A DNA stretch of 50,789 bases from Pseudomonas cremoris (lineage in GTDB: Bacteria > Pseudomonadota > Gammaproteobacteria > Pseudomonadales > Pseudomonadaceae): positions 1 through 50,789 of the forward strand of contig NZ_JAAXCY010000021.1 of NCBI RefSeq assembly GCF_014230465.1, in the 5' to 3' direction. A program made the translations under genes and the position numbers. Within the stretch, counting starts at the first letter, position 1. Each line of letters opens with the position of its first letter. Under the pieces are notes generated by a model. That model saw nothing but the letters and a program-made list of their open reading frames with translations, was not told where the DNA came from and did not search any database. Positions 37,855 through 46,283 of the stretch are shown here, piece after piece.

Positions 37855-37930
37855 GCTTTCGCGAGCAAGCCCGCTCCCACAGTTTGATGTGTGAATCCAT
37901 TCAAATGTGGGAGCGGGCTTGCTCGCGAAG
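37855..37930. repeat. REP doublet, tail-to-tail, short spacer
   Basis: Two outward-facing arms of the standard class lie in the gap between the FAD oxidoreductase and binding-protein genes, inside the phosphonate series. The spacer (about 24 nt) is not the one shared by the other tail-to-tail doublets. Confidence 0.88.
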
Positions 37931-37954
37931 AGGCCAATAGCCCTAACGAAAACC

Positions 37955-38977
37955 TTACTGACCGGCTACCTTTTCCGACTTCCCGTCATAGCGCTTGCGC
38001 CATTCGGTGAGGATGCTGTCGCGGTTCTTCGACGCCCAGGCAAAGTCGTTCTTGATCAACCGTTGCTCATAGTCCGCTGGCAATTCGGTCTGCGGCTTGG
38101 CAATCCCCGGCTGGGCGAGCACGGCGAAGTTGTCCTTGTACAACTCCATCGCAGCGGGGCTGGCGGAGAAGTCAGCAAGCTTTTTAGCCGCGTCGGCATG
38201 CGCAGTGCCCTTCATCACAGCCGTCGCCTCAATGTCCCAACCCAGGCCTTCTTTGGGCAGGATGATGTCCAGCGGCGCACCCTGGCGTTTCAACTGCACT
38301 GCCGGGTATTCAAACGAAATCCCAATCGGGAACTCGCCGGATGCCGCCAGCTTGCACGGCTTGGAACCGGAGTGAACGTACTGGCCGATGTTCTGGTGCA
38401 GGTCGTCCATGTACTGCCAGCCCTGCTTCTCGCCGTAGGTTTGCAACCAGGCGCTCACGTCCAGGAAGCCCGTGCCGGACGACGCCGGGTTAGGCATCAC
38501 GATCTTGCCCTTGTACTCAGGCTTGGTCAGGTCCTGCCAGCTCACCGGCTTGGTCAGGCCCTGCTTTTCGGCTTCGACAGTGTTGAAGCAGATGGTCGCG
38601 GCCCATACGTCCATGCCGACCCAGGCCGGTGGGTTGGCAGGGTCACGGTAGTTTTTGCCGATCTTGTCCAGGTCCTTCGGCGCATAGTTATCCAGCATGC
38701 CCTGCTGGTCCAGGATCGCCAGGCTGGAAGCAGCCAGGCCCCAAACGGCATCGGCCTGCGGGCGGTCTTTCTCGGCCAGAAGCTTGGCGGTGATGATCCC
38801 GGTGGAGTCACGCACCCACTTGATCTCGATGTCGGGGTTGGCCTCTTCGAATGCTTGCTTGTAGGTCTTCAACTGCTCGGCTTCGAGGGCCGTGTACACC
38901 GTAAGATCGGTCTTGGCGAAGGCATTCAGGCTGAATGCAGACAGTACGGCAGCGACCAGCGCCAGGGGCTTGAACAT
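37955..38977 (-). CDS. 2-aminoethylphosphonate-type ABC transporter, binding protein
   Basis: The 340-residue product has a signal peptide (MFKPLALVAAVLSAFSLNAFA, cleaved after about 21) and a class-II periplasmic binding fold of the iron/phosphonate type (LTVYTALEAEQLKTYKQAFE opening). The family is called PhnS2. GGAGGT 5-10 bp upstream decides the ATG at 38977. It delivers the ligand to the permease and ATPase encoded next. The ligand is inferred from the neighbouring phosphonate enzymes. Confidence 0.88.
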   Translation of the reverse strand: MFKPLALVAAVLSAFSLNAFAKTDLTVYTALEAEQLKTYKQAFEEANPDIEIKWVRDSTGIITAKLLAEKDRPQADAVWGLAASSLAILDQQGMLDNYAPKDLDKIGKNYRDPANPPAWVGMDVWAATICFNTVEAEKQGLTKPVSWQDLTKPEYKGKIVMPNPASSGTGFLDVSAWLQTYGEKQGWQYMDDLHQNIGQYVHSGSKPCKLAASGEFPIGISFEYPAVQLKRQGAPLDIILPKEGLGWDIEATAVMKGTAHADAAKKLADFSASPAAMELYKDNFAVLAQPGIAKPQTELPADYEQRLIKNDFAWASKNRDSILTEWRKRYDGKSEKVAGQ

Positions 38978-38996
38978 GGAACACCTCCTATCGGGA

Positions 38997-40709
38997 TTAT
39001 TGACCAGGCGCGGTTTGGCGCCAGGCTTGGGAGCGACGCAGTGCGCCACGTGAAGCCCACGCCAGCAGCAGCGAGACGCCGGCCGAGGTGAACAGGATCA
39101 GGGTGGACATGGCCGCCGCACCGCCCACGTTGCCGGCGTCGTCCATGTTCAACACGGCGACGGCGGCGAGGATGGTGTCGGGGCTGTAGAGGAAAATCGC
39201 GGCGGACACGGTGGTCATGGCCGACACGAACAGGTAGCGCACGATGTCCAGCAAGGCGGGCAAGCAGATCGGCACCGTGACTTTCAGGTAATGGCGGTAC
39301 AGCGGCGCCTTGAGGGACAACGCGGCCGCTTCGAACTCGGCGTCCAACTGGCGCAGGGCGGTGGTGGCGGTCATCTGTGCGGTGGTCAAATAATGCGCAA
39401 TGGTGCACACCACCAGCAAGGTCATGGTCCCGTAGAACACGTGCAGTGGGTTGCCATTAAGGTTGAAAAAGAACACGTAGCCCAGGCCCAACACCAGCCC
39501 CGGCACGGCCATCGGCACAAAACTGAGCATGCGCAGCGCCAGGTTCAAGCCCTTTTGCCCCTTGGTCTTTTCCATCAGGTAGGCGCCGGTGAAGATCAGC
39601 ACACTGCCGATCAGCGCCGTGCACAGATCCATGGTGAGGCTGTTGCGATAGGCCAGCCAACCACCGCCAGCGGTGTCTTCAAACTGGTAATGGTTGAGGG
39701 ACAGCGACAGGTTGTACGGCCAGAACTTCACCAGCGAGGAGTACACCGCCATGCCGAACACCAGCAGCAAAACCGCACAGATCAGCAACACGATGGCCAG
39801 GTAGCAGCCGTCTCTCAAACGCGACGGCGCCGGTTGGAACACTTGGGCGCGGCCACTCATGGCGTCGCCATGACGGCGACGCAGCCAGGCATCCATACCA
39901 AAGCTGAACAGCGCCGGCAGCAACAACACCATGCCGATCAACGCACCGCGACCGAACTGTTGCTGACCAACGACTGCCTTGTAGGCTTCCAGCGCCAGCA
40001 CTTGGTAGTCGCCACCGACGACAACAGGCACGCCGAAATCGGTGATGGTCAGGGTGAAAACCAGGCAAAACGCGGCGAACACCGCCTGGCGCGTGGCCGG
40101 CCAAGTAATGCTGCGAAATGCCCGGGCCGGGCTGGCGCCCATGCTCGAGGCCGCATCGAACAGTCGCGCATCGGCCAAGGACAGCGCCGACAGCAGAATC
40201 ATCAAGGCATGTGGGAAGGTGTAGATCACTTCGCCCAGCACAATGCCCCAGAAGCCGTAGATGTTGTCCGAGAGCAACCCGCGCAACATGCCCTGGTTAC
40301 CGAACAGGTAGACCAGCGCGATGCCCGGCAACATCGACGGCGCCATCAGGGGCAGCAGCGAAATACCGCGCCAAATCGCCTTGCCGGGGATTAGCGTGCG
40401 TTGCAACGCGTAGGCAAACAGGTAGGCCAGCGGTACGACAATGGCCGCCACACTCAGGGAAACTTTCAGGCTATTGCCCAGCAGCCAGTGGAAATTGGCG
40501 CTGGTTACCAGCTCCCGTGCGGCGACAAGACCTCCGCCCTGCCCGGCTTCGCTGCTGAACCCTCGCCAGAAAATCGCCAGCAATGGCAGCAACACCGCCA
40601 CGCCCAACAGGCACAGCCAGAGCAGTTTGCCGCCGACCACGAAGAGACGGTCGCCGAGTTCGGCGCGAGACACCTGACGCACAACGGGCAAGGTCATGAC
40701 AGCGGCCAT
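38997..40709 (-). CDS. 2-aminoethylphosphonate-type ABC transporter, fused permease
   Basis: The product of about 570 residues consists of two MetI-like permease halves (about 25-290 and 310-560), each with about six helices and an EAA loop, joined in one chain. This is the PhnU2 layout. The stop of the ATPase gene and the ATG at 40709 are one base apart. A second ATG at 40697 is also possible, and neither has a strong ribosome site, so coupling to the upstream gene is likely. Confidence 0.87.
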   Translation of the reverse strand: MAAVMTLPVVRQVSRAELGDRLFVVGGKLLWLCLLGVAVLLPLLAIFWRGFSSEAGQGGGLVAARELVTSANFHWLLGNSLKVSLSVAAIVVPLAYLFAYALQRTLIPGKAIWRGISLLPLMAPSMLPGIALVYLFGNQGMLRGLLSDNIYGFWGIVLGEVIYTFPHALMILLSALSLADARLFDAASSMGASPARAFRSITWPATRQAVFAAFCLVFTLTITDFGVPVVVGGDYQVLALEAYKAVVGQQQFGRGALIGMVLLLPALFSFGMDAWLRRRHGDAMSGRAQVFQPAPSRLRDGCYLAIVLLICAVLLLVFGMAVYSSLVKFWPYNLSLSLNHYQFEDTAGGGWLAYRNSLTMDLCTALIGSVLIFTGAYLMEKTKGQKGLNLALRMLSFVPMAVPGLVLGLGYVFFFNLNGNPLHVFYGTMTLLVVCTIAHYLTTAQMTATTALRQLDAEFEAAALSLKAPLYRHYLKVTVPICLPALLDIVRYLFVSAMTTVSAAIFLYSPDTILAAVAVLNMDDAGNVGGAAAMSTLILFTSAGVSLLLAWASRGALRRSQAWRQTAPGQ

Positions 40710-40710
40710 C

Positions 40711-41775
40711 TCAGGCAAACACCTGCAGGCTGCGCGGCGGCAAGGCGACCCAGATGTCTTGGGCACCCAGGCGCGGCATGGCTTCCGGTGCCAGTTCGGC
40801 CAGCAACGGGTGACCCGGCAATTGCTCCAATTCGAAGCTCATGCGGCAACGGTTGCCGAGAAAGGTGATCTCGCGGACCTTGGCCGGGAACAGGTTTTCT
40901 TCATGCACCGGCGGGTTGACGCTGATGGCTTCCGGGCGGCAGAACAGCCGACCGGACTTGGCCACGCCGGCATCCTCGGCCAGACGCATGTTCATCCCGC
41001 CGACTTGGGCGTGGCTGGCGCTGTTGCGACTGAACGGCAGCCAGTTGCCCTGGCCGACAAACTCCGCCACGAACGGTGTGGCCGGGCGATCGTAGATCTC
41101 CTGGGGCGTAGCGTATTGCTCGACCTTGCCGTTGTTCATCACGGCGATGCGGTCGGCCATCAACATGGCTTCGTCCTGGTTGTGGGTGACCATCAATGTG
41201 GTGATGCCCAGGCGGCGTTGCAGTTGGCGCAGCTCGGTGCACAGATGCTCACGAACGCGGGCATCAAGGGCGGACATCGGCTCATCCAGCAACAGCAAAG
41301 AAGGCGCCGGCGCCAGCGCACGGGCCAGGGCCACGCGTTGTTGCTGGCCACCAGAGAGTTGGCCGGGGTATTTCTTTTCGCTGCCCACCAGGCCTACCAG
41401 TTCCAACATCTGCCCGACGCGCTTGCGCACTTCATCGCGACCACTGCCAGTGAGGCCGTAGCCGATGTTCGCCTCTACCGTCAGGTTGGGAAACAGCGCG
41501 TAGGACTGGAACAGAATGCCGTAGTCCCGCGCTTGGGGAGGCAGCAGGGAAACGTCACGCTCGCCCAGGTAAAGTTCACCGCTGTCCTGGCGCTCCAGGC
41601 CAGCGATGCAACGCAACAAGGTGGTTTTGCCACAGCCGGACGGGCCCAGCAGGCACACCAACTCGCCGGCGGCGACGTCCAGGGAGACATTGTCCAGCGC
41701 AGTAAAGGCGCCGAAGCGTTTCTGGACACCGCGCACCTTCATTGGCGCGCCGGGCTGGGTCAGGAGTGTGTTCAT
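40711..41775 (-). CDS. 2-aminoethylphosphonate-type ABC transporter, ATPase
   Basis: The 354-residue product has Walker A GPSGCGKT at 44-51, signature LSGGQQQR near 140, Walker B LLLLDEPMSALD near 160 and a C-terminal regulatory TOBE-like domain (about 240-350). It belongs to the PhnT2 group, which resembles iron/spermidine importers. GAGGTG lies upstream of the ATG at 41775. It is the first gene of the transporter series and is divergent in function, though not in strand, from the LysR gene on the other side of a 119-bp gap. Confidence 0.9.
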   Translation of the reverse strand: MNTLLTQPGAPMKVRGVQKRFGAFTALDNVSLDVAAGELVCLLGPSGCGKTTLLRCIAGLERQDSGELYLGERDVSLLPPQARDYGILFQSYALFPNLTVEANIGYGLTGSGRDEVRKRVGQMLELVGLVGSEKKYPGQLSGGQQQRVALARALAPAPSLLLLDEPMSALDARVREHLCTELRQLQRRLGITTLMVTHNQDEAMLMADRIAVMNNGKVEQYATPQEIYDRPATPFVAEFVGQGNWLPFSRNSASHAQVGGMNMRLAEDAGVAKSGRLFCRPEAISVNPPVHEENLFPAKVREITFLGNRCRMSFELEQLPGHPLLAELAPEAMPRLGAQDIWVALPPRSLQVFA

Positions 41776-41894
41776 GGGGGCACCTCATCAAACTGATGAA
41801 GGCCATGCTAGGCAGGCAATGCGTCGCTCATGTGGCAGGAAGGCAAAAGGGAGTGATAGTGGTATTGGTGGATTTTGTAGTGAGCGGGCCTCGG

Positions 41895-42758
41895 TCAGAG
41901 CGGCGACATTTCCTGCGCCAACCCCAGAAACGCCGCCGGCAACCGCGCGCCCTTTCTTTCCTTGAGGCAGTACAGATACTCCGGAATTTGCGGCGCATTC
42001 TCGATGGTCAACACGCGCAGCTGCGGGTCATGGGGCACTTCCTGACGCGCAATGATGCTGATGCCGATATTGCGTAGCACCGCCTCGCGGATCGATTCAC
42101 GGCTGCCGATCTCCAGCAGCGGCCCGTAACTCACGTTGGCGCCCTGCAGCATCTCCTCGGTCAACCGCCGCGTGGTCGAGCCCGCTTCACGCATCAACAA
42201 GGTGTGCCCAGCCAACGCGCTGAGTGGCACATGGTCGAGCTTGGCCAGGGGATGGTTGCGATGCACCGCCAGCACCAGCGGGTCGGTGCCCAGCACACGG
42301 CGGATCAGGCGGGGGTCTTCCAGCAGCTGCGAGGATGCAGCCACGTCGACGCGGTAATCATCCAGCGCTTCCAACACCTGCTGGGAATTGCCGATTTCCA
42401 CCGACACCTCAACCTGCGGCAGACGTTCGCGAAAGGCTTTGACCAGGTCGAGGATGTAATACGGCGCCGTCGCGGCAATCCTCAGCGCGCCCTGAACCTG
42501 GCCGCTGTTGCGCAAGAAAAACTCGATGTCCGCTTCCTGCTGCAACAGCGCCTTGACCATCGGCAGCAGGCGCGCACCTTCGTCGCTGACGGTGAGGCGG
42601 CGGCCACCGCGATAAAACAGTTCAACGCCGTATTGGCTTTCCAGGTTGCGAATCTGGGTGGTGACCGTGGGCTGGCTCAGGCCGAGTTTTTTCGCCGCCT
42701 GGGTAATGCTGCCCAGGCGGGCGACCATGAAAAAAGCCTTTAGCTCGGCACTCAGCAC
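41895..42758 (-). CDS. LysR-family regulator of aminophosphonate genes
   Basis: The 287-residue product has the LysR helix-turn-helix (about 1-60, with GSITQAAKKLGLSQPTVTTQIRNLE) and a substrate-binding domain (about 90-285). It resembles the LysR type that accompanies 2-aminoethylphosphonate clusters (phnR-like). It lies upstream of, and on the same strand as, the transporter, so it may activate the transporter through the 119-bp gap. The start is most likely the GTG at 42758. It ends on the cadA side only 16 bp from the cadA stop. Confidence 0.85.
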   Translation of the reverse strand: MLSAELKAFFMVARLGSITQAAKKLGLSQPTVTTQIRNLESQYGVELFYRGGRRLTVSDEGARLLPMVKALLQQEADIEFFLRNSGQVQGALRIAATAPYYILDLVKAFRERLPQVEVSVEIGNSQQVLEALDDYRVDVAASSQLLEDPRLIRRVLGTDPLVLAVHRNHPLAKLDHVPLSALAGHTLLMREAGSTTRRLTEEMLQGANVSYGPLLEIGSRESIREAVLRNIGISIIARQEVPHDPQLRVLTIENAPQIPEYLYCLKERKGARLPAAFLGLAQEMSPL

Positions 42759-42774
42759 ACCACCCTCTCATCCT

Positions 42775-45039
42775 CTATTTGCGCAGCAAGCGCAGGCCAT
42801 TGAACACCACCAACAGGCTCACGCCCATGTCGGCGAACACCGCCATCCACATGGTGGCCATGCCTAGGAACGTGACCGCAAGGAAGATCGCCTTGATCAC
42901 CAGCGCCAGGGCGATGTTCTGCTTGAGGATACTCGACGTTTGCCGCGACAACCGAATGAATGCCGGAATCTTGCGCAAATCATCATCCATCAAGGCCACG
43001 TCGGCGGTCTCGATGGCGGTGTCGGTACCGGCAGCAGCCATGGCAAAACCAATCTCGGCGCGGGCCAGGGCCGGTGCGTCGTTAATCCCGTCGCCGACCA
43101 TGCCGACGCGATGGCCTTGGCCGTAGAGGGTTTCGATAGCCTGCAGTTTGTCAGTGGGCAGCAAGTCACCCTGGGCCTGGTCGATGCCGACCTGGGCACC
43201 AATCGCCTTGGCGGTGTGGGTGTTGTCGCCGGTGAGCATCAGGGTCTTGATGCCCAGCTCATGCAACTGCTGGATCGCTTCGCGGCTGCTGTCCTTGACC
43301 GTATCCGCCACGGCGAACAGTGCCAGCGGACCGGACTTGTCGAGTAGCAACACCACCGACTTGCCTTGTTTTTCCAGGGCGAACAGTTTTTCTTCCAGCT
43401 CCGGTGAGCACAGGCCAAGGTCTTCCACTAGGCGGTGGTTGCCCAGGTGGTAGGTTTCGCCGTTGATATCACCGCGCACACCGCGACCGGCCAGGGCCTC
43501 AAAGTTATCCACAATGTGGCTTGGCAGGTTTTTATCCACAGCCGCATTGGCGATTGCCAGCGACACCGGGTGGTCGGATCGCCCAGCCAAACTGGCGGCC
43601 AGGGCCGGGGCACTGTCTTCGATGTTGGGGAACAGTGCCAGGTAATCGGTTTGCACCGGTTTGCCGTGGGTGATGGTGCCGGTCTTGTCGAGGGCCAGGT
43701 AGTCGAGTTTGTAACCTCCCTCCAGGTACACGCCGCCCTTGATCAGGATGCCTTTGCGCGCCGCCGCCGCCAGGCCGCTGACGATGGTCACCGGCGTTGA
43801 GATCACCAGTGCACAAGGGCATGCGACCACCAGCAGCACCAGGGCGCGGTAGATCCAGTCGAACCACGCGCCAGCCATGAACAGCGGTGGAATCAACGCC
43901 ACACCAAGGGCAAACAGGAACACTGCCGGGGTGTAGACCTTCGAAAAGCTGTCGACAAACCGCTGGGTCGGCGCCCGCGCGCCCTGGGCCTGTTCCACCG
44001 CGTGGATGATGCGCGCCAGGGTGGAGTTGTTGGCCGCAGCGGTCACTTTGTATTCAAGGGAACCGGCCTGGTTGATCGTCCCGGCGAAGACTTTATCGCC
44101 CACGGTCTTTTCAATCGGCAGGCTTTCGCCGGTGATCGGCGCTTGGTCGATGGTGGACTGACCGGCGGTGACCTCACCGTCCAGGCCGATGCGCTCACCG
44201 GGTTTTACCCGCACAATCGCACCTAATTCGATGCTTTTAACTTCTTGTTCCGCCCACGAACCATCGGCCTGTTGCACCGTGGCCTGCTCCGGGGTCATTT
44301 GCATCAAGCCGCTGATGGCGTTGCGCGCACGGTCCAGGGACTTGGCTTCGATCAGTTCGGCCACGGTAAACAGGAACATCACCATTGCCGCTTCCGGCCA
44401 CTGGCCAATCAGCACTGCGCCGGTGACCGCGATGCTCATCAGCGCGTTGATGTTCAAGTTGAGGTTCTTGAGGGCGATCCAACCCTTTTTATAGGTGGTG
44501 AGGCCACCGCTGAGGATCGACACCAGCGCCACCAACGCAATCACCCAGGTAGGCGCGGCATTGGTGAAGTGCAGCACCTCGGCACCCAATGCCCCGATGC
44601 CGGACAACGCCAGCGGCCACCAATGTTTCTTCGCCGGTGGCGCGGCGGCTGGGGCACCTTCTTCAATGGGGTCGGCTTGCATGCCGATGGATTTAATCGC
44701 CTCGATGATCGGCGTGGTGCTCGGCAGGTCGTGGGTCACGCCGAGAATCCGGTTGATCAGGTTGAATTCCAGCTGCTGCACGCCAGCGAGCTTGCCCAGT
44801 TTGTTCTGGATCAGCGTCTGTTCGGTGGGGCAGTCCATGGCTTCGATGCGGAAGGTGCTCACACGCGAGCCGGCGGTCGGCGCTTCGCTCAGCGTGACAA
44901 CGGCAGGCGCCACAGCACCGGAGCAGCAGGAGCCGCCCGCGTGGTCGTGCTTTTTGACCGGCGTCAGTTTGGAACCATGGTCGTGGCTATGGTCGTGGTT
45001 GTGATCATGTTTATTCGGGGTGTGGATGGAATCGCTCAT
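42775..45039 (-). CDS. cadA: Zn/Cd/Pb-exporting P1B-type ATPase
   Basis: The 754-residue product pumps divalent soft metals out of the cytoplasm. The N-terminus has a His/Asp-rich segment (11-21), a Cys pair at 38-39 and a heavy-metal-associated domain with MDCPTEQ (Cys70). Eight membrane helices follow, with the CPC motif in VACPCALVIS, the phosphorylation site DKTGT and GDGINDAPAL near the end. The ATG at 45039 is chosen over an in-frame extension that would run through the promoter. Divergent from cadR across an 85-bp gap containing a MerR-type operator. Confidence 0.95.
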   Translation of the reverse strand: MSDSIHTPNKHDHNHDHSHDHGSKLTPVKKHDHAGGSCCSGAVAPAVVTLSEAPTAGSRVSTFRIEAMDCPTEQTLIQNKLGKLAGVQQLEFNLINRILGVTHDLPSTTPIIEAIKSIGMQADPIEEGAPAAAPPAKKHWWPLALSGIGALGAEVLHFTNAAPTWVIALVALVSILSGGLTTYKKGWIALKNLNLNINALMSIAVTGAVLIGQWPEAAMVMFLFTVAELIEAKSLDRARNAISGLMQMTPEQATVQQADGSWAEQEVKSIELGAIVRVKPGERIGLDGEVTAGQSTIDQAPITGESLPIEKTVGDKVFAGTINQAGSLEYKVTAAANNSTLARIIHAVEQAQGARAPTQRFVDSFSKVYTPAVFLFALGVALIPPLFMAGAWFDWIYRALVLLVVACPCALVISTPVTIVSGLAAAARKGILIKGGVYLEGGYKLDYLALDKTGTITHGKPVQTDYLALFPNIEDSAPALAASLAGRSDHPVSLAIANAAVDKNLPSHIVDNFEALAGRGVRGDINGETYHLGNHRLVEDLGLCSPELEEKLFALEKQGKSVVLLLDKSGPLALFAVADTVKDSSREAIQQLHELGIKTLMLTGDNTHTAKAIGAQVGIDQAQGDLLPTDKLQAIETLYGQGHRVGMVGDGINDAPALARAEIGFAMAAAGTDTAIETADVALMDDDLRKIPAFIRLSRQTSSILKQNIALALVIKAIFLAVTFLGMATMWMAVFADMGVSLLVVFNGLRLLRK

Positions 45040-45069
45040 TCTGTCGCGTCCGTAAAGGTGCCTGTTGCC

Positions 45070-45101
45070 AAGTAAAGACCCTGTAGCCACTATAGGGTCA
45101 A
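45070..45101 (-). promoter_or_regulatory. CadR-regulated cadA promoter
   Basis: Reading towards cadA there is a -35 TTGACC (45101-45096), a 19-20 bp spacer and a -10 region TTTACT/TTACTT (about 45076-45070). The overlong spacer is filled by a 21-bp dyad, ACCCTGTAG-CCA-CTATAGGGT (45078-45098). An overlong spacer with a centred dyad is characteristic of MerR-family activation by DNA distortion. Confidence 0.8.
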
Positions 45102-45124
45102 GCACCCATTTGGAGATTGCTGCA

Positions 45125-45565
45125 ATGAAGATCGGCGAACTGGCCAAACTGACCGACTGCCCGGTGGAAACCATCCGGTATTACGAAAAGGAAGGCCTGC
45201 TGCCGCCCCCGGCACGCACAGACGCCAACTACCGCGTCTACACGCAGGCGCACACCGAGCGGCTGGTCTTCATCCGTAACTGCCGCAGTTTGGACATGAC
45301 GCTGGAGGAGATCCGCAGCCTGCTGGGTTTGCGTGACAGTCCCCAGGACCAGTGCGAGAGCGTGAATGCGTTGATCGACGAGCATATCCACCATGTCAAA
45401 GCGCGGATCGATGGGCTGCTGGCGTTGCAGGAACAGTTGCTGGACCTGCGCCAACGCTGTGGCGGCGGGGAGCAGTGCGGGATTTTGCAGCGATTGGAGG
45501 TCAGCGGGAGTGTGGCGGCCAGCGAGGCGGAGCCTTCGCATGTGGGCAGAAGCCATGGCCACTAG
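45125..45565 (+). CDS. cadR: Cadmium-responsive MerR-family regulator CadR
   Basis: The 146-residue product is nearly identical in layout to P. putida CadR. It has an N-terminal MerR helix-turn-helix (MKIGELAKLTDCPVETIRYY), a long dimerisation helix, and metal-binding cysteines at 77, 112 and 118, with a C-terminal HVGRSHGH metal-binding tail. It represses and, with cadmium, activates the divergent cadA promoter. The ATG at 45125 is decided by family alignment. Confidence 0.95.
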   Translation: MKIGELAKLTDCPVETIRYYEKEGLLPPPARTDANYRVYTQAHTERLVFIRNCRSLDMTLEEIRSLLGLRDSPQDQCESVNALIDEHIHHVKARIDGLLALQEQLLDLRQRCGGGEQCGILQRLEVSGSVAASEAEPSHVGRSHGH

Positions 45566-45589
45566 CCAGGGGTGAAAACCGAATCAAAC

Positions 45590-45680
45590 TGTGGGAGCTG
45601 GCTTGCCTGCGATGGCTGAGTGTCAGGCGACATCTATGTCGCTGATCCACCGCTATCGCAGGCAAGCCAGCTCCCACATT
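45590..45680. repeat. REP doublet, second class (GCTGGCTTGCCTGC)
   Basis: Head-to-head arms TGTGGGAGCTGGCTTGCCTG and its reverse complement lie between the ends of cadR and the thyA remnant. The right arm of the 29324 doublet is the same class. Confidence 0.9.
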
Positions 45681-45698
45681 TTATGATCGAGGCAGCCT

Positions 45699-45989
45699 TT
45701 AGATAGCGACGTCAGCCTTGATGCTTGGATCCGCGTCATAACCCACAATTTCAAAGTCTTCGAACTTGTAGTCATAGATCGACGCAGGTTTACGCTTGAT
45801 CACCAGCTCCGGCAGCTTCTTCGGCGTGCGCGCCAGCTGGGTCTGGATCTGTTCCATGTGGTTGCTGTAGGCGTGGGTGTCGCCCGTGGTGACGATGATC
45901 TCGTGGGGGATCAGGTCGCACTGCTGCGCCAGCATATGGGTGAGCAACGCCAGGGCAGCGGTGTTGTACGGCAGGCCGAGCAGTTTCAC
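45699..45989 (-). pseudogene. thyA: thyA 3' remnant (thymidylate synthase, last third)
   Basis: The frame encodes about 96 residues homologous to the C-terminal third of thymidylate synthase: [20 protein letters not shown], the [12 protein letters not shown] dUMP-binding region and the IKRKP...[19 protein letters not shown] end. The catalytic Cys-His segment (PPCH in ThyA, E. coli Cys146) and everything before it are missing. Upstream of the GTG at 45989 the matching sequence stops within a few bases, and an in-frame TAA follows seven codons further. The gene therefore ends at a junction with unrelated DNA. In the syntenic PAO1 region thyA lies at this end of the block. The remnant cannot code for an active enzyme. 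Confidence 0.88.
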
Positions 45990-46283
45990 CCCCCACCTTT
46001 ACCGCACATTACGCTGACTTGTAATGCCTTCCAAGCAACTTTGTATATGTGCATTATAGCGTTTGCACATTACCTGTGCAACCCCCGACACTGGATAAAC
46101 CATCAGTTTTTTAAAGTCCCGCCCGCAGCCCCCTTTCTCCTGAAGGCCCGAAATACGTGGCCTGTAGCCAAGAAATTGACTCATTCTGGCAATGTGCTAT
46201 CCATGGTGTCGGGGGAATCAATCGCCCTAGGAACAACTTCAGCACTTCCGCAGCCGCTATGACGCAAACAGCAGGGAGAATTG
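45990..46283. other. Junction region between thyA remnant and accessory DNA
   Basis: No gene is supported here. Within the first 90 bp there are clustered short repeats: GCACATTAC at 46004-46012 and 46065-46073, CATTAC-gctgactt-GTAATG (46007-46026), and TGTGCA/TGCACA hexamers (46049-46054, 46064-46069, 46075-46080) forming overlapping dyads. The rest contains a possible promoter (TTGACT at 46176-46181, then TGCTATCCA at 46195-46203) for the gene at 46284. The repeats look like recombinase or transposase binding sites at an island end. Confidence 0.45.

Noticed and set aside
45078..45098. The cadA/cadR dyad considered as a terminator
   Set aside because: It has no U-tract, sits between divergent starts and fits exactly between a -35 and a -10, so an operator is the better reading.
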